From the NCBI RefSeq assembly GCF_000203935.1, contig NC_008577.1:4650001-4714000 (forward strand): a stretch of DNA of 64,000 nt, given 5' to 3'. The stretch is from Shewanella sp. ANA-3. Lineage in GTDB: Bacteria > Pseudomonadota > Gammaproteobacteria > Enterobacterales > Shewanellaceae. Below, piece by piece: positions 9,362-18,466 of this stretch (positions are counted from its first letter, which is position 1; each line of letters begins with the position of its first letter). The notes under the pieces were generated by a model. It did no database searches. It had not been told where the DNA came from and was given only the letters and a program-made list of their open reading frames with translations. The position numbers and the translations under genes were made by a program.

Positions 9362-10207
9362 TTATAAATCCGACTCTAAACCGAACTTATACAGGGCATT
9401 CTTTTTAAGGCCGTGAATTTGCGCGGCAATGGCGGCGGCCTTTTTGAGGGGCAATTCTTCACAGAGTAATTTCAAGGTGTTGATGGCGACAGTCGGAATG
9501 GCGTCATCATCCTCCGCAGCGCGATGACCATGTACCATCAGCACTATCTCGCCTTTTTGCTGGTAAGGATCGCTGCTGACCGTAGCCAGCACCTCGGCCA
9601 CAGGGCCTGAGAGGAAGGTCTCGAAGGTTTTAGTGACTTCCCGCGCCATCACCACTTGCCGCTCGCCGCCTAACACTTCGACCATGGTCGTTAAACTGTG
9701 TTCGATGCGGTGCGGTGATTCATAAAAAATCAGCGTGCGAGAGTCTTCCTTAAGCTCGAGCAGCTTATCGGCACGCGCCTTCTCTTTAGAAGGTAAGAAG
9801 CCCTCGAAGGAGAAACGATCCGATGGTAAACCCGACGCGCTTAATGCGGTAATCGCCGCGCAAGGGCCGGGCAATGGGATCACGCTAAAACCCGACTGGC
9901 GCACATGGGAGACTAAGTGATAGCCGGGGTCAGAAATCAGCGGTGTACCTGCATCGGAAATCAGCGCAATCGATTGCCCTGCGGCTAACTGCTCCACAAT
10001 CCATTGGGCGCGGGCGCGCTCATTATGGTCATGCAGTGCGATCGTTTGGGTAGAAATACCGAAATGACTCAATAACTTGCCACTATGGCGCGTATCTTCA
10101 CAGGCAATCAATGCGACCTGAGTGAGCACTTCGATAGCACGTGGGCTCATGTCCCCCAGGTTACCAATGGGAGTGGGAACAATGTAGAGTGCGACGCTTT
10201 GGTCCAT
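9362..10207 (-). CDS. rsmI: 16S rRNA (cytidine-1402-2'-O)-methyltransferase
   Basis: A 281-residue TP-methylase-fold protein. It opens with LYIVPTPIGNLGDMSPRA, the RsmI (YraL) signature, then ACEDTRHS, ALISDAGTPLISDPGY and PLPGPCAAITALSASGLPSD, covering the SAM-binding site. It 2'-O-methylates C1402 of 16S rRNA in the decoding centre. It starts at the ATG at 10207 and is divergent from lpoA across about 88 bp, the same arrangement as yraL/lpoA in E. coli. Length matches the family. Confidence 0.95.
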   Translation of the reverse strand: MDQSVALYIVPTPIGNLGDMSPRAIEVLTQVALIACEDTRHSGKLLSHFGISTQTIALHDHNERARAQWIVEQLAAGQSIALISDAGTPLISDPGYHLVSHVRQSGFSVIPLPGPCAAITALSASGLPSDRFSFEGFLPSKEKARADKLLELKEDSRTLIFYESPHRIEHSLTTMVEVLGGERQVVMAREVTKTFETFLSGPVAEVLATVSSDPYQQKGEIVLMVHGHRAAEDDDAIPTVAINTLKLLCEELPLKKAAAIAAQIHGLKKNALYKFGLESDL

Positions 10208-10295
10208 ATATACCTCGGTAATGACAGTGCCAAGACTTTCGTCAAGCGCAAGAGAAGGTTAAACTAGAGGCAGCATCTTACCAGAGTGAAGCCCA

Positions 10296-12179
10296 GTGTT
10301 AAAAAGCCTGAATACAACTAAGTTCGTTTCCGTGGCCATTTTATCCGCAGTGTTGGCGGGTTGCGGCAGCCAAGCGCCCAGCTCAACCGGTACAGCCCCC
10401 ACAGTGGCCACCTCTTTAGCCTCTGCTCCATTGGCGCCCAATGTGTATTTAGCACAGGCCGCGAATAGCAAAGATCCGCAGCAGCGCGACACTAACCTGC
10501 TGCTGGCGGCGCATGCCTATATCAATGCCAATGACTATGCGGCGGCGCAGAAACTGCTGAAGTCGATGCAGCCAAGCCTGACCCAAACCCCGACTCTGGT
10601 GGCCGAGCATAAATATCTGACGGCGCGGGTATTAGAGCACACATCGACCTATGTCGAGGCGCTCAAGACCCTGAGCTATCCAAGCACTTGGGTGTTACCC
10701 GGCTGGCAAATGGCCGCGTATCATCAATTTAGAGCGCATTTATTCCAGTTGAATAAGCAACCTATCGAGCAAGTGCGCGAGCTGAGTTCATTGACCACCT
10801 ATTTACCGCCCGCCGAGGCGAGTGAAGTCAATAACCAAATATGGCAGGTGTTGCAGCCAATGCATGAGCAAACCTTGCAAACCTTTATCCGCGATGCCAA
10901 CAACCCAGTATTTGCTGGTTGGTTGCAGCTCGCCTATATCGCCAAACATTATGCGGTCGACCCTAATCAACTGGTGCGTTACTTAGGCGACTGGCAAAAG
11001 CAGAATCCTTATCATCCTGCGGCGGCCAAATTGCCGACCGATTTGGATCGGGCGCTCAATGCCAAGCCTTTTATGCCGAAGAATATCGCCGTCCTGTTAC
11101 CGCTCACAGGTCAACGCGCCAGTGCAGCCAACGCGATTCGCCAAGGGATTTTGGCCAGCTATTTAGCCAAACCCAATGAGCAGGTTGCGGTGAATTTTTA
11201 CGATACCGCCAATGATGCCGTCGCCGCCTATCAGCAAGCAGTGAACGCGGGCGCCGAGTTTATTATTGGCCCCTTGCTGCCAAATGAAATCGATCAATTA
11301 CTGGCACTAAACAACACAGCCCCTGCGACCAGCACGCCAACGGGTACAGCTCCTGCCGCGCCTACGGCTCCAATCGCACCCATCCCGCAGCTGTTTTTAA
11401 ATCAAACCGATAAGTTTGTGTCCGATATCAATAAGTTCTATTTTGCGCTGTCACCAGCCCAAGAAGCAGCCGATGCCGCAACGCGCATGTATCAAGATGG
11501 CGTGACCATGCCACTACTGCTCGCCAGCAACGACGCCATTGGTAAACGCATGGCAGAAAGCTTTATCCAAGCTTGGAAAAAGAAAAGCGATACCCCTATC
11601 GAAGTCTATTACTACGATGGTGGCGACAAGATGAAAACCACAGTGCAGGATGCACTCGGTGTCCGTGATAGCCAAGCGCGTATCGCGCGGATAAAGGAGC
11701 TGCTCGGTAATTCGGTACAAGCCGATTTTCGTTCGCGCCAAGATATCGATGCGATTTATATGATCTCGACGCCGCAGGATTTAACCTTGCTCAAGGCCTT
11801 TATCGATGTGAACTTCAGCGTCTTTACTCAGCCAGTGCCGCTGTACACCTCAAGCCGCAGCCGCATCGACAACGAATCGAGCCAAACGGCGCAGGATTTA
11901 AATAACCTGACCATGAGCGATGCACCTTGGCTAATGCAAAACAGTGAAGAAAACCTGATGGTTAACACACTATGGTCGGGCTGGAATAACGGCCAAAAAC
12001 GCCTGTTCGTGATGGGTTATGATGCCATGGATTTGATCAGCAAACTGGCGCAGATGCGCTCATTCACGGGTTACCAGTTCAATGGACGCAGCGGCGTGTT
12101 ATCCGTCAATCCTGACGGCGTGATTAACCGCCAATTAAGCTGGGGACGCTATCAAAGAGGCAGTTTCCGTCAACTATGA
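10296..12179 (+). CDS. lpoA: Outer-membrane lipoprotein LpoA, activator of PBP1A
   Basis: A 627-residue lipoprotein. The lipobox is LAGC with Cys23. The N-terminal half is TPR-like helical (for example LLLAAHAYINANDYAAAQKLL); the C-terminal half has a periplasmic-binding fold beginning NIAVLLPLTGQRASAANAIR. LpoA reaches through the peptidoglycan and stimulates PBP1A; its partner mrcA is in this window at 28503. A GTG at 10296 is used as start. Residues about 338-362 form an Ala/Pro/Thr-rich linker inside the binding fold. The 3' end overlaps yraN by ATGA. Confidence 0.9.
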   Translation: MLKSLNTTKFVSVAILSAVLAGCGSQAPSSTGTAPTVATSLASAPLAPNVYLAQAANSKDPQQRDTNLLLAAHAYINANDYAAAQKLLKSMQPSLTQTPTLVAEHKYLTARVLEHTSTYVEALKTLSYPSTWVLPGWQMAAYHQFRAHLFQLNKQPIEQVRELSSLTTYLPPAEASEVNNQIWQVLQPMHEQTLQTFIRDANNPVFAGWLQLAYIAKHYAVDPNQLVRYLGDWQKQNPYHPAAAKLPTDLDRALNAKPFMPKNIAVLLPLTGQRASAANAIRQGILASYLAKPNEQVAVNFYDTANDAVAAYQQAVNAGAEFIIGPLLPNEIDQLLALNNTAPATSTPTGTAPAAPTAPIAPIPQLFLNQTDKFVSDINKFYFALSPAQEAADAATRMYQDGVTMPLLLASNDAIGKRMAESFIQAWKKKSDTPIEVYYYDGGDKMKTTVQDALGVRDSQARIARIKELLGNSVQADFRSRQDIDAIYMISTPQDLTLLKAFIDVNFSVFTQPVPLYTSSRSRIDNESSQTAQDLNNLTMSDAPWLMQNSEENLMVNTLWSGWNNGQKRLFVMGYDAMDLISKLAQMRSFTGYQFNGRSGVLSVNPDGVINRQLSWGRYQRGSFRQL

Positions 12180-12502
12180 CACTCGGACAGCAGGCAGAGT
12201 CGCTCGCTCAAGGTTACCTCGAACAGCAAGGGTTAACCTTTGTCGCGCGCAATGTCCGCTATCCCTTTGGTGAAATAGACCTCGTCATGCGCCATAAACA
12301 CCACTGGGTATTTGTTGAAGTAAAATATCGCTCAGCAAATCAATTTGGCGGTGCAATACAAGCACTTAGCAAAGCACAAATCGGCAGGATCCGCATGGCG
12401 GCCAGCCATTATTTACAGACGCATAAACTGGATGTGCCGTGCCGATTCGACGTTGTCGCCATCGAGGACGCGCAAATCCACTGGCTAGTCGATGCCTTTT
12501 AA
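12176..12502 (+). CDS. yraN: UPF0102 family nuclease-fold protein YraN
   Basis: A 108-residue protein with the family pattern GEIDLVM followed by WVFVEVKYR, the D-x(n)-E-x-K core of the PD-(D/E)XK nuclease fold. No activity is firmly established. It overlaps the lpoA stop by 4 bp and is therefore translationally coupled. The gene order lpoA-yraN-diaA-dolP matches E. coli. Confidence 0.9.
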   Translation: MTLGQQAESLAQGYLEQQGLTFVARNVRYPFGEIDLVMRHKHHWVFVEVKYRSANQFGGAIQALSKAQIGRIRMAASHYLQTHKLDVPCRFDVVAIEDAQIHWLVDAF

Positions 12503-12608
12503 ACGAGGCCTTCGACTCAGCTAATCGAATAATTTTTAACGCTTATGCCTCAACTCCACCGTGGAAATATGGCATCATAGCCACACTTTATCCTGAAAGG
12601 ATGTATCC

Positions 12609-13202
12609 ATGTTAGAACGCATTAAAGACAGCTTTACTGAATCTATCCAGACCAAAATCGATGCAGCCGAAGCACTGCCAGAATCCATCGCCAAAGCGGC
12701 CGAGATGATGGTGCAATGTCTTTTGGGCGGCAATAAAATTCTTGCCTGCGGTAACGGTGGCAGTGCCGGTGATGCCCAGCACTTCTCGGCCGAGCTATTA
12801 AACCGCTACGAAATTGAACGTCCACCATTGCCCGCGATTGCGCTGTCAACCGACACTTCAACTATCACGGCGATTGCCAACGACTACAGCTATGATGAGA
12901 TTTTCTCAAAACAAATCTTAGCCTTAGGTCAACCTGGTGACATTCTGCTGGCGATTTCCACCAGCGGTAACTCAGGCAACGTGATTAAAGCCATGGAAGC
13001 CGCCCTGAGCCGCGATATGACTATCGTTGCCTTAACCGGTAAAGACGGTGGCGCGATGGCGGGATTACTGAGCGTGGGCGACGTGGAAATCCGCGTACCT
13101 TCTAACGTGACGGCACGCATTCAAGAAGTGCACTTACTGGTTATCCACTGCCTCTGTGACAATATCGACCGCACGCTCTTCCCGCAGGACGAACAGCAAT
13201 GA
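12609..13202 (+). CDS. diaA: SIS-domain protein: DiaA orthologue that keeps GmhA active-site residues
   Basis: A 197-residue SIS-domain protein. Its N-terminus (MLERIKDSFTESIQTKIDAA) and position between yraN and dolP match E. coli DiaA, which binds DnaA and promotes timely initiation. Unlike E. coli DiaA as I recall it, it keeps the four residues that bind zinc in phosphoheptose isomerase GmhA: His58, Glu62, Gln172 and His180 (in AQHFSAEL and RIQEVHLLVIH). It also keeps the GNGGS and STSGNS phosphosugar loops. It may therefore be an active sedoheptulose-7-phosphate isomerase for LPS heptose, a DnaA regulator, or both. Its stop overlaps the dolP start (ATGA). Confidence 0.85.
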   Translation: MLERIKDSFTESIQTKIDAAEALPESIAKAAEMMVQCLLGGNKILACGNGGSAGDAQHFSAELLNRYEIERPPLPAIALSTDTSTITAIANDYSYDEIFSKQILALGQPGDILLAISTSGNSGNVIKAMEAALSRDMTIVALTGKDGGAMAGLLSVGDVEIRVPSNVTARIQEVHLLVIHCLCDNIDRTLFPQDEQQ

Positions 13203-13765
13203 GATATGCTGCCCCACTGTTAATGGTTTGCATGCTGCTGCAAGGTTGCGCCGGTGCCGTTATGGTGGGCGCAGTCAGTGGCGCCATGATGGCCAACGAT
13301 GAGCGTTCGGTGAAGACTCAGCTCGACGATACCAATACCGATTTTAAGATCACCAGCGCCCTGCTGGAGCATGAAGATCTGAAGAAACAAACGAATATCA
13401 CGGGTGTTTCGGTTAACGGTAATGTGCTGATGATTGGTCAAGCCCCCAACTCAATGTTGAGGGATAAGGCAATTAAGGTCGTACAAGATCTTAAGCTTGG
13501 CGGCAAGATCCACAATCAGATCCGCATCGGTAACCCGACCTCTTTCACCACCCGTAGCAATGACACTTGGGTGACAACGAAAGTGAAGGGTCGCATGCTC
13601 AACGAGAAAGAGCTGGATGTCACCCGCATTAAGGTCATCACGGAAAACGGCGAAGTCTTCCTACTCGGACTCATTCACCGCTCTCAGGCCGACATGGCCG
13701 TCGATATCGCGCGTAACACCGCTGGTGTGCGTAAAGTCGTTAAAGTATTCGAATACATCGAATAA
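13199..13765 (+). CDS. dolP: BON-domain outer-membrane lipoprotein DolP (YraP)
   Basis: A 188-residue lipoprotein with a lipobox at LLQGC (Cys17), a Gly/Ala-rich linker (AGAVMVGAVSGAMM), and two BON domains (about 45-115 and 120-188) with the typical VxGxVxLxG-like strands (ISV..NVLMIGQAP and VITENGEVFLLGL). DolP helps keep the outer membrane intact and acts near the Bam complex and the division site. It is coupled to diaA by a 4-bp overlap. Confidence 0.9.
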   Translation: MRYAAPLLMVCMLLQGCAGAVMVGAVSGAMMANDERSVKTQLDDTNTDFKITSALLEHEDLKKQTNITGVSVNGNVLMIGQAPNSMLRDKAIKVVQDLKLGGKIHNQIRIGNPTSFTTRSNDTWVTTKVKGRMLNEKELDVTRIKVITENGEVFLLGLIHRSQADMAVDIARNTAGVRKVVKVFEYIE

Positions 13766-13771
13766 CCGATT

Positions 13772-13798
13772 GAGCCTAAGCCCTTAGGGTTTAGGCTC
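13772..13798. terminator. Hairpin between convergent dolP and the EamA gene
   Basis: GAGCCTAA-G-CCC-TTA-GGG-T-TTAGGCTC folds into a 12-pair stem (one G-T). It lies 7 bp after the dolP stop and overlaps the last codons of the convergent EamA gene. There is no T-run on either side, so efficiency is uncertain. Confidence 0.45.
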
Positions 13799-14704
13799 GC
13801 CTTCTACCGCTTCCAGTCCTAATGCTTTTACTTGGATGTTATCCATCACCTTGGGTGACTTGGCCATCCACATGCCAATCCAAGGTAAAAACAGTGACGG
13901 CAACACAATCAATGCGGCGCCCAGCCAACTTAAGCTATCTAACCATTCATCGAATAACAGCCAGCCTAAGAAGACAACAAATAACAGGCCTGTATATTCA
14001 GCAATCGCAATATCGCTCGCCTGTGCGCGGCGATAGGCCAGCACGCAGAACCAGTGATAAATCAGCAAGAAGGCATTACTGAGTAGCGCTACGGCTAACA
14101 ATCCCCAACTCAGGCCCTCAAGCCCCTGAAATGCCGCAATGATTAAGGTTGCAGGAATACCCAGCAGGTTATACAACATTAAGGTTAATACTGGATGCTC
14201 AGTGTTAGGGACTTTTTTCAGGGTCAACTGATTGACGGCAAAGGTAAATGCCGAAAATAACACAGCCAATCCAAACCAGTTCATTTCACTTGGCCTCAGG
14301 ATAATTAAGATCCCGACGAACCCGAGTAATGTGCATGCCACTTGCCCAGTGGTGATCCGCTCCTTTAAAAACCAATAGCCCATCAGAATAATCATCAGCG
14401 GCGCCGAGTAAAACAGGGAGCTAACCGTCGCTAAAGGCAAAGCCATTAGGCCAATAATTAAAAAAAGCGCGCCAACCGAGCCTATGTTGGCACGCCAAAG
14501 GTGGACCGAAATATGTTCCGTCTTGGGTCGCTGCGAGTACAACCAAATGGGGAGTAACATCAATACTGAAGTGATTTGTCTCACGAGTAGAAAAGTGGCC
14601 GCATTCGCATCTTCTGGCAACCATTTGATCGATACATCGTAAAAAGCACTAAATAGATTACCCACTATCAATAAAATCAAACCGATAACTACAGGGCGCT
14701 GCAT
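13784..14704 (-). CDS. DMT superfamily (EamA) transporter
   Basis: A 306-residue integral membrane protein with about ten transmembrane helices in two EamA repeats (repeat 1 includes ATFLLVRQITSVLMLLPIW, repeat 2 includes FGLAVLFSAFTFAVNQLTL). The first repeat ends with the familiar LPLATVSSLFYSAPLMIILM segment. Members export or import small metabolites; the substrate is not predictable here. It starts at the ATG at 14704 and is divergent from a LysR gene, which may control it. Confidence 0.8.
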   Translation of the reverse strand: MQRPVVIGLILLIVGNLFSAFYDVSIKWLPEDANAATFLLVRQITSVLMLLPIWLYSQRPKTEHISVHLWRANIGSVGALFLIIGLMALPLATVSSLFYSAPLMIILMGYWFLKERITTGQVACTLLGFVGILIILRPSEMNWFGLAVLFSAFTFAVNQLTLKKVPNTEHPVLTLMLYNLLGIPATLIIAAFQGLEGLSWGLLAVALLSNAFLLIYHWFCVLAYRRAQASDIAIAEYTGLLFVVFLGWLLFDEWLDSLSWLGAALIVLPSLFLPWIGMWMAKSPKVMDNIQVKALGLEAVEGEPKP

Positions 14705-14824
14705 TTTTTACCATCCACAAATCTCAATGCTGGCATGATAATCCCCACAAAACTTAAGCTGAAATGATGCTTTCTCATGCTAGATGAATTAAATTCATAC
14801 TAAATCTTTTAGGCGTTGAAAATC

Positions 14825-15697
14825 ATGAGAAAGCTCCCTCCATTACGCGCACTACAAGTCTTTGAGACCGCCGCCAGACAACAGCATTTTTCCAAGGCTG
14901 CCGCCGAACTTTGCATTACCCAAAGCGCGGTTTCACACCAAGTGCGTGTATTAGAGGAATATTTTGGCGAGCAGCTTTTCGACCGTCAGGGACGAAAATT
15001 GCAACTCACGCCGAAAGGCCAAAGCTTATTTATTGAGTTAGAAAGGATTTTTAATGAGTTAAGCGATCTTAATCTCAAGATCCGCGACACCCCAAACCAA
15101 CAACTCTGTTTGGCGGTGTACAGCTCTTTTGCGGTGAAATGGTTGATCCCGAGATTAGCGGATTTTAGACGCCAGTATCCCAGCGTTAAAATTCGCCTCG
15201 AGATGATCACTCAAGACCCCGATCTCAGCACCAGCACGGCCGATATCTTTATCGCGGGCAAACTTAACCAACGGGGCTATTGGCAACAGTTATTGCATAA
15301 GGAGCGGCTCATCCCTGTATGCAGCCCGAGTTTTTACCCCAAGTGGCGTGATATTAACTTGAGCAATTTCCAGCAACAGGCATTACTGATTGTGGATGAG
15401 GGGCCGCTGGGACTCGATTGGCACAAATGGTCATCGGCCCATCAGATCCCGCTGAATAACGAGCAGCAACATATTTTTAGCCATATCGTAATGGCAATTG
15501 AGGCCGCGATTGCAGGCCAAGGCCTCGCCCTCGCCCCCGATTTTATGGTGGCAGGTGATATCAGCACCGGCAGACTGGTTGCGGTTAATCTGCCCGATGT
15601 CCATACGGGCTTTGAGTTTAGCTTTATCTGTAAGCAGCGCCGTCTCACAGAGCCTGCCATCGCCGCCTTTTCCTCCTGGCTGAAATCCCAAGCCTAA
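14825..15697 (+). CDS. LysR-family transcriptional regulator (GcvA-like)
   Basis: A 290-residue protein. The N-terminal winged helix-turn-helix is LRALQVFETAARQQHFSKAAAELCITQSAVSHQV (described here as residues about 5-40), and the LysR substrate-binding domain covers about 90-290. The PPLRALQVFE opening is typical of the GcvA subgroup. The ATG at 14825 is preferred to the TTG at 14816, which lies too close to the AGG. It probably regulates the divergent EamA transporter gene across the 120-bp gap and itself. The effector is unknown. Confidence 0.85.
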   Translation: MRKLPPLRALQVFETAARQQHFSKAAAELCITQSAVSHQVRVLEEYFGEQLFDRQGRKLQLTPKGQSLFIELERIFNELSDLNLKIRDTPNQQLCLAVYSSFAVKWLIPRLADFRRQYPSVKIRLEMITQDPDLSTSTADIFIAGKLNQRGYWQQLLHKERLIPVCSPSFYPKWRDINLSNFQQQALLIVDEGPLGLDWHKWSSAHQIPLNNEQQHIFSHIVMAIEAAIAGQGLALAPDFMVAGDISTGRLVAVNLPDVHTGFEFSFICKQRRLTEPAIAAFSSWLKSQA

Positions 15698-15704
15698 ACG
15701 CTTA

Positions 15705-15967
15705 TACCAATCACATTAAATATCTAATCAGTTCAGAGCCTCACAGGCATCTCAATCCAAGGAGCATTGACGAAGAAATGGTTATTCCCTTTTAAGTCAA
15801 TGTAACACGGGAGTGAGATGCCTGTGAGGCTCCCGAAGGGCGTGGTTGAACGGGCTTTATACTGCGTTTAAGGCTTTCGACAGAGCGCCACTATGCCTTC
15901 AAGCCTTCGCCTTGTCTAAAGCCCGTTTAACTCCAGCTGAATGAACAGATATTTAATACGATTGGTA
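15705..15967. repeat. MITE-like palindromic intergenic element, 263 bp
   Basis: The ends taccaatcacattaaatatct and agatatttaatacgattggta are inverted repeats matching at 19 of 21 positions. Inside are a perfect 19-bp inverted pair (15736-15754 with 15814-15832) and a perfect 11-bp pair, aacgggcttta (15849-15859) with taaagcccgtt (15917-15927). There is no open reading frame of note. Nested stem-loops with terminal inverted repeats suggest a non-autonomous mobile element or RNA-structured repeat. It fills most of the gap between the LysR gene and trpS. No second copy was noticed in the window. Confidence 0.7.
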
Positions 15968-16004
15968 TTGGCTCTGTATCAAACAGCCCGATGAATAACA
16001 GACA

Positions 16005-16035
16005 TAAAAAAGCCGACCTAAGAATGGGTCGGCTT
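16005..16035 (-). terminator. Rho-independent terminator after trpS
   Basis: On the minus strand, AAGCCGACCCA-TTCT-TAGGTCGGCTT is followed by a run of T. It ends the rpe-gph-trpS transcript. Confidence 0.85.
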
Positions 16036-16070
16036 CATCGAGTGTTATGTAATGCGCTTTTTAGAGCAAA

Positions 16071-17069
16071 TTACACTAACAAACCAATCTTCTCGTACAC
16101 CTTTTTCAGGGTCACTTCGGCGCGAGCTTGAGCATTTTCGGCGCCCGCTCTCATCACTTGGTCGAGGTAAGCACGGTCGGCACGCAGCGCACGGTAACGC
16201 TCTTGCAGCGGCTCTAACATGCCCACTACCGCTTCACCTGCGGCACCTTTTAAGTGACCATACATTTTGCCTTCAAACTCGGCTTCGAGGCTGGCAATGC
16301 TTTGACCTGTGATACCCGACATTAAGCTCAACAGGTTAGATACACCTGGCTTGTTTTCCATATCGAAACGCACGACTGGCGGCTCATCACTGTCGGTCAT
16401 GGCTTTTTTCAGCTTTTTCATAACCGCTTTTGGATCTTCAAGCAGGCCAATCACGTTGTTACGGTTATCGTCCGACTTAGACATTTTCTTCAGCGGATCC
16501 TGTAGCGACATCACCTTAGCGCCATGCTCAGGGATAAAAGGCTCAGGAATGGTAAACGTCTCGCCGTAAGCGTTGTTAAAGCGAGTCGCGATATCACGAG
16601 TTAATTCAAGATGTTGTTTCTGATCTTGGCCAACCGGGATTTCATTCGCTTGATACAGCAGAATATCCGCCGCCATCAATACAGGATAACCAAACAAACC
16701 GACGTTAATATTGTTGGCGTGCTTTTGTGACTTATCCTTAAACTGCGTCATACGGCTCAATTCACCCATTTGGGTGTAGCAATTTAACGCCCAACCCAGC
16801 TGGGTGTGCTGTGGCACTTGAGATTGGATAAACACTGTGCTTTTCTTTGGATCGACACCACAGGCTAAATACAGTGCAAGCGTATCTAAACAGGCTTCAC
16901 GCAATGCTTGAGGGTCTTGGCGCACTGTAATGGCATGCAAATCCACCACGCAATATAGGCAGTCGTGGCTATCTTGCATGGCAACCCATTGACGCAATGC
17001 ACCCATGTAGTTACCTATGGTTAATTCGCCGGACGGCTGTGCACCGCTGAGTACTATGGGTTTGGTCAT
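16071..17069 (-). CDS. trpS: Tryptophanyl-tRNA synthetase
   Basis: A 332-residue class I aminoacyl-tRNA synthetase. The HIGH-type signature appears as PSGELTIGNYMGAL near the N-terminus and KMSKS in PLKKMSKSDDN near residue 195. It charges tRNA-Trp. It is the last gene of rpe-gph-trpS, the same order as in enterobacteria, 36 bp after gph. Length and ends fit the family. Confidence 0.97.
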   Translation of the reverse strand: MTKPIVLSGAQPSGELTIGNYMGALRQWVAMQDSHDCLYCVVDLHAITVRQDPQALREACLDTLALYLACGVDPKKSTVFIQSQVPQHTQLGWALNCYTQMGELSRMTQFKDKSQKHANNINVGLFGYPVLMAADILLYQANEIPVGQDQKQHLELTRDIATRFNNAYGETFTIPEPFIPEHGAKVMSLQDPLKKMSKSDDNRNNVIGLLEDPKAVMKKLKKAMTDSDEPPVVRFDMENKPGVSNLLSLMSGITGQSIASLEAEFEGKMYGHLKGAAGEAVVGMLEPLQERYRALRADRAYLDQVMRAGAENAQARAEVTLKKVYEKIGLLV

Positions 17070-17105
17070 TACGTCATTGCTCCAAATAAAGATAAAAAGA
17101 TTCGA

Positions 17106-17789
17106 TTAAACTGGCTGAGCGAGATTTAGCCAGCGCAGGATCTCGGCAAACTGCTCGCATACAGCGTCAGGGCCAGTGAGCCCAATATCTTCACCGTAGT
17201 TGTAGCCATAGGTCAAGCCGATTGATGCAACACCCGCCGCTTTCGCTGCTAAAATGTCATTTTTAGAATCGCCCACCATCAACAACTCACTTTTATCGAG
17301 TTGCCATTCGGCTAATAGATGCTCGAGCGGTAATGGGTCTGGCTTCATCTTCGCCAGCGAATCACCGCCAAGCACTAGGCTAAAGAAGTCATTAATCTTA
17401 AAGGCTTCAAGCAAAGGCAAGGTAAAGCGATAAGGCTTATTGGTCACCACCGCCAGCTTAAATCCTGCATCAAACAGGATTTGCAGCACTTGGTGCACAT
17501 CGGCATAGAGTGCACTGTGCTTCTCAAGGTTTTCTTGATAGTGATGCATAAAGATGGGCATAGCCGCATCCAATGCCGCTTGCTCAACATCTGTGCCTAA
17601 AGCGTGGCTCATGGCGCGGCGCATCAGCATTTCAGCGCCATTGCCCACCCAAGTTCTCACCTGTGCCTCGGTACACCTTGCCAAACCTAATTCGGCGAGT
17701 GCCGCCTGGGTCGCGACCGCGAGATCGGGCACACTGTCAATCAATGTGCCGTCGAGATCAAAGGCAATCGCTTTAATCTGTTCCCGCAT
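17106..17789 (-). CDS. gph: Phosphoglycolate phosphatase
   Basis: A 227-residue HAD-superfamily hydrolase. Motif I is FDLDGTLIDSVPDL (Asp11 and Asp13 area), motif II is VVTNKP, and motif IV is MVGDSKNDILAAKAAG. It removes phosphate from 2-phosphoglycolate produced by DNA repair or oxygenase reactions. Its ATG overlaps the rpe stop (TAATG), implying coupling. Confidence 0.93.
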   Translation of the reverse strand: MREQIKAIAFDLDGTLIDSVPDLAVATQAALAELGLARCTEAQVRTWVGNGAEMLMRRAMSHALGTDVEQAALDAAMPIFMHHYQENLEKHSALYADVHQVLQILFDAGFKLAVVTNKPYRFTLPLLEAFKINDFFSLVLGGDSLAKMKPDPLPLEHLLAEWQLDKSELLMVGDSKNDILAAKAAGVASIGLTYGYNYGEDIGLTGPDAVCEQFAEILRWLNLAQPV

Positions 17790-18466
17790 TATTTGGCCTC
17801 TACTTTCGCTAACTCGGCGTGCATCTCGTCGACGACGGCTTTATAGTCTGGTTTACCGAAAATGGCAGAGCCGGCGACAAACATATCGGCGCCTGCGGCG
17901 GCGATTTCAGCAATGTTATCCACTTTAACGCCACCATCGACTTCTAAACGAATATCGAACCCGCTGGCATCGATACGCTCACGCACTTGGCGTAATTTAT
18001 CTAAAGTCGAAGGAATAAAGGATTGGCCGCCAAAACCTGGGTTGACTGACATCAGCAGAATCACATCTAACTTATCCATTACATGGTCAAGATAGTGCAG
18101 CGGCGTTGCTGGGTTAAACACTAAACCCGCTTTACAACCCGATTCTTTAATCAGTTGCAGAGTGCGGTCGATATGCTCAGAGGCCTCTGGGTGGAAAGTA
18201 ATAATAGACGCACCCGCCTTGGCAAAATCAGGCACGATACGGTCAACAGGCTTAACCATTAAATGCACATCGATATCGGCCGTGATGCCATAGTCGCGTA
18301 ACGCTTTGCACACCATAGGGCCAATGGTTAAGTTGGGCACATAGTGGTTATCCATCACATCAAAATGTACTACGTCAGCCCCTGCATCTAACACGGCTTT
18401 AACGTCATCCCCTAAACGGGCGAAATCGGCGGATAAAATCGATGGAGCAATTAAAAATGGGCGCAT
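17789..18466 (-). CDS. rpe: Ribulose-phosphate 3-epimerase
   Basis: A 225-residue TIM-barrel enzyme starting MRPFLIAPSILSADFARLG. It has the metal/active-site segments HFDVMDNHYVPNLT, DVHLMV and MSVNPGFGGQ, and the phosphate loop near VDGGV..DN. It interconverts ribulose-5-P and xylulose-5-P in the pentose phosphate pathway. The start was set at the ATG at 18466 from family alignment; an in-frame TTG at 18490 would add eight residues. First gene of rpe-gph-trpS. Confidence 0.95.
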   Translation of the reverse strand: MRPFLIAPSILSADFARLGDDVKAVLDAGADVVHFDVMDNHYVPNLTIGPMVCKALRDYGITADIDVHLMVKPVDRIVPDFAKAGASIITFHPEASEHIDRTLQLIKESGCKAGLVFNPATPLHYLDHVMDKLDVILLMSVNPGFGGQSFIPSTLDKLRQVRERIDASGFDIRLEVDGGVKVDNIAEIAAAGADMFVAGSAIFGKPDYKAVVDEMHAELAKVEAK

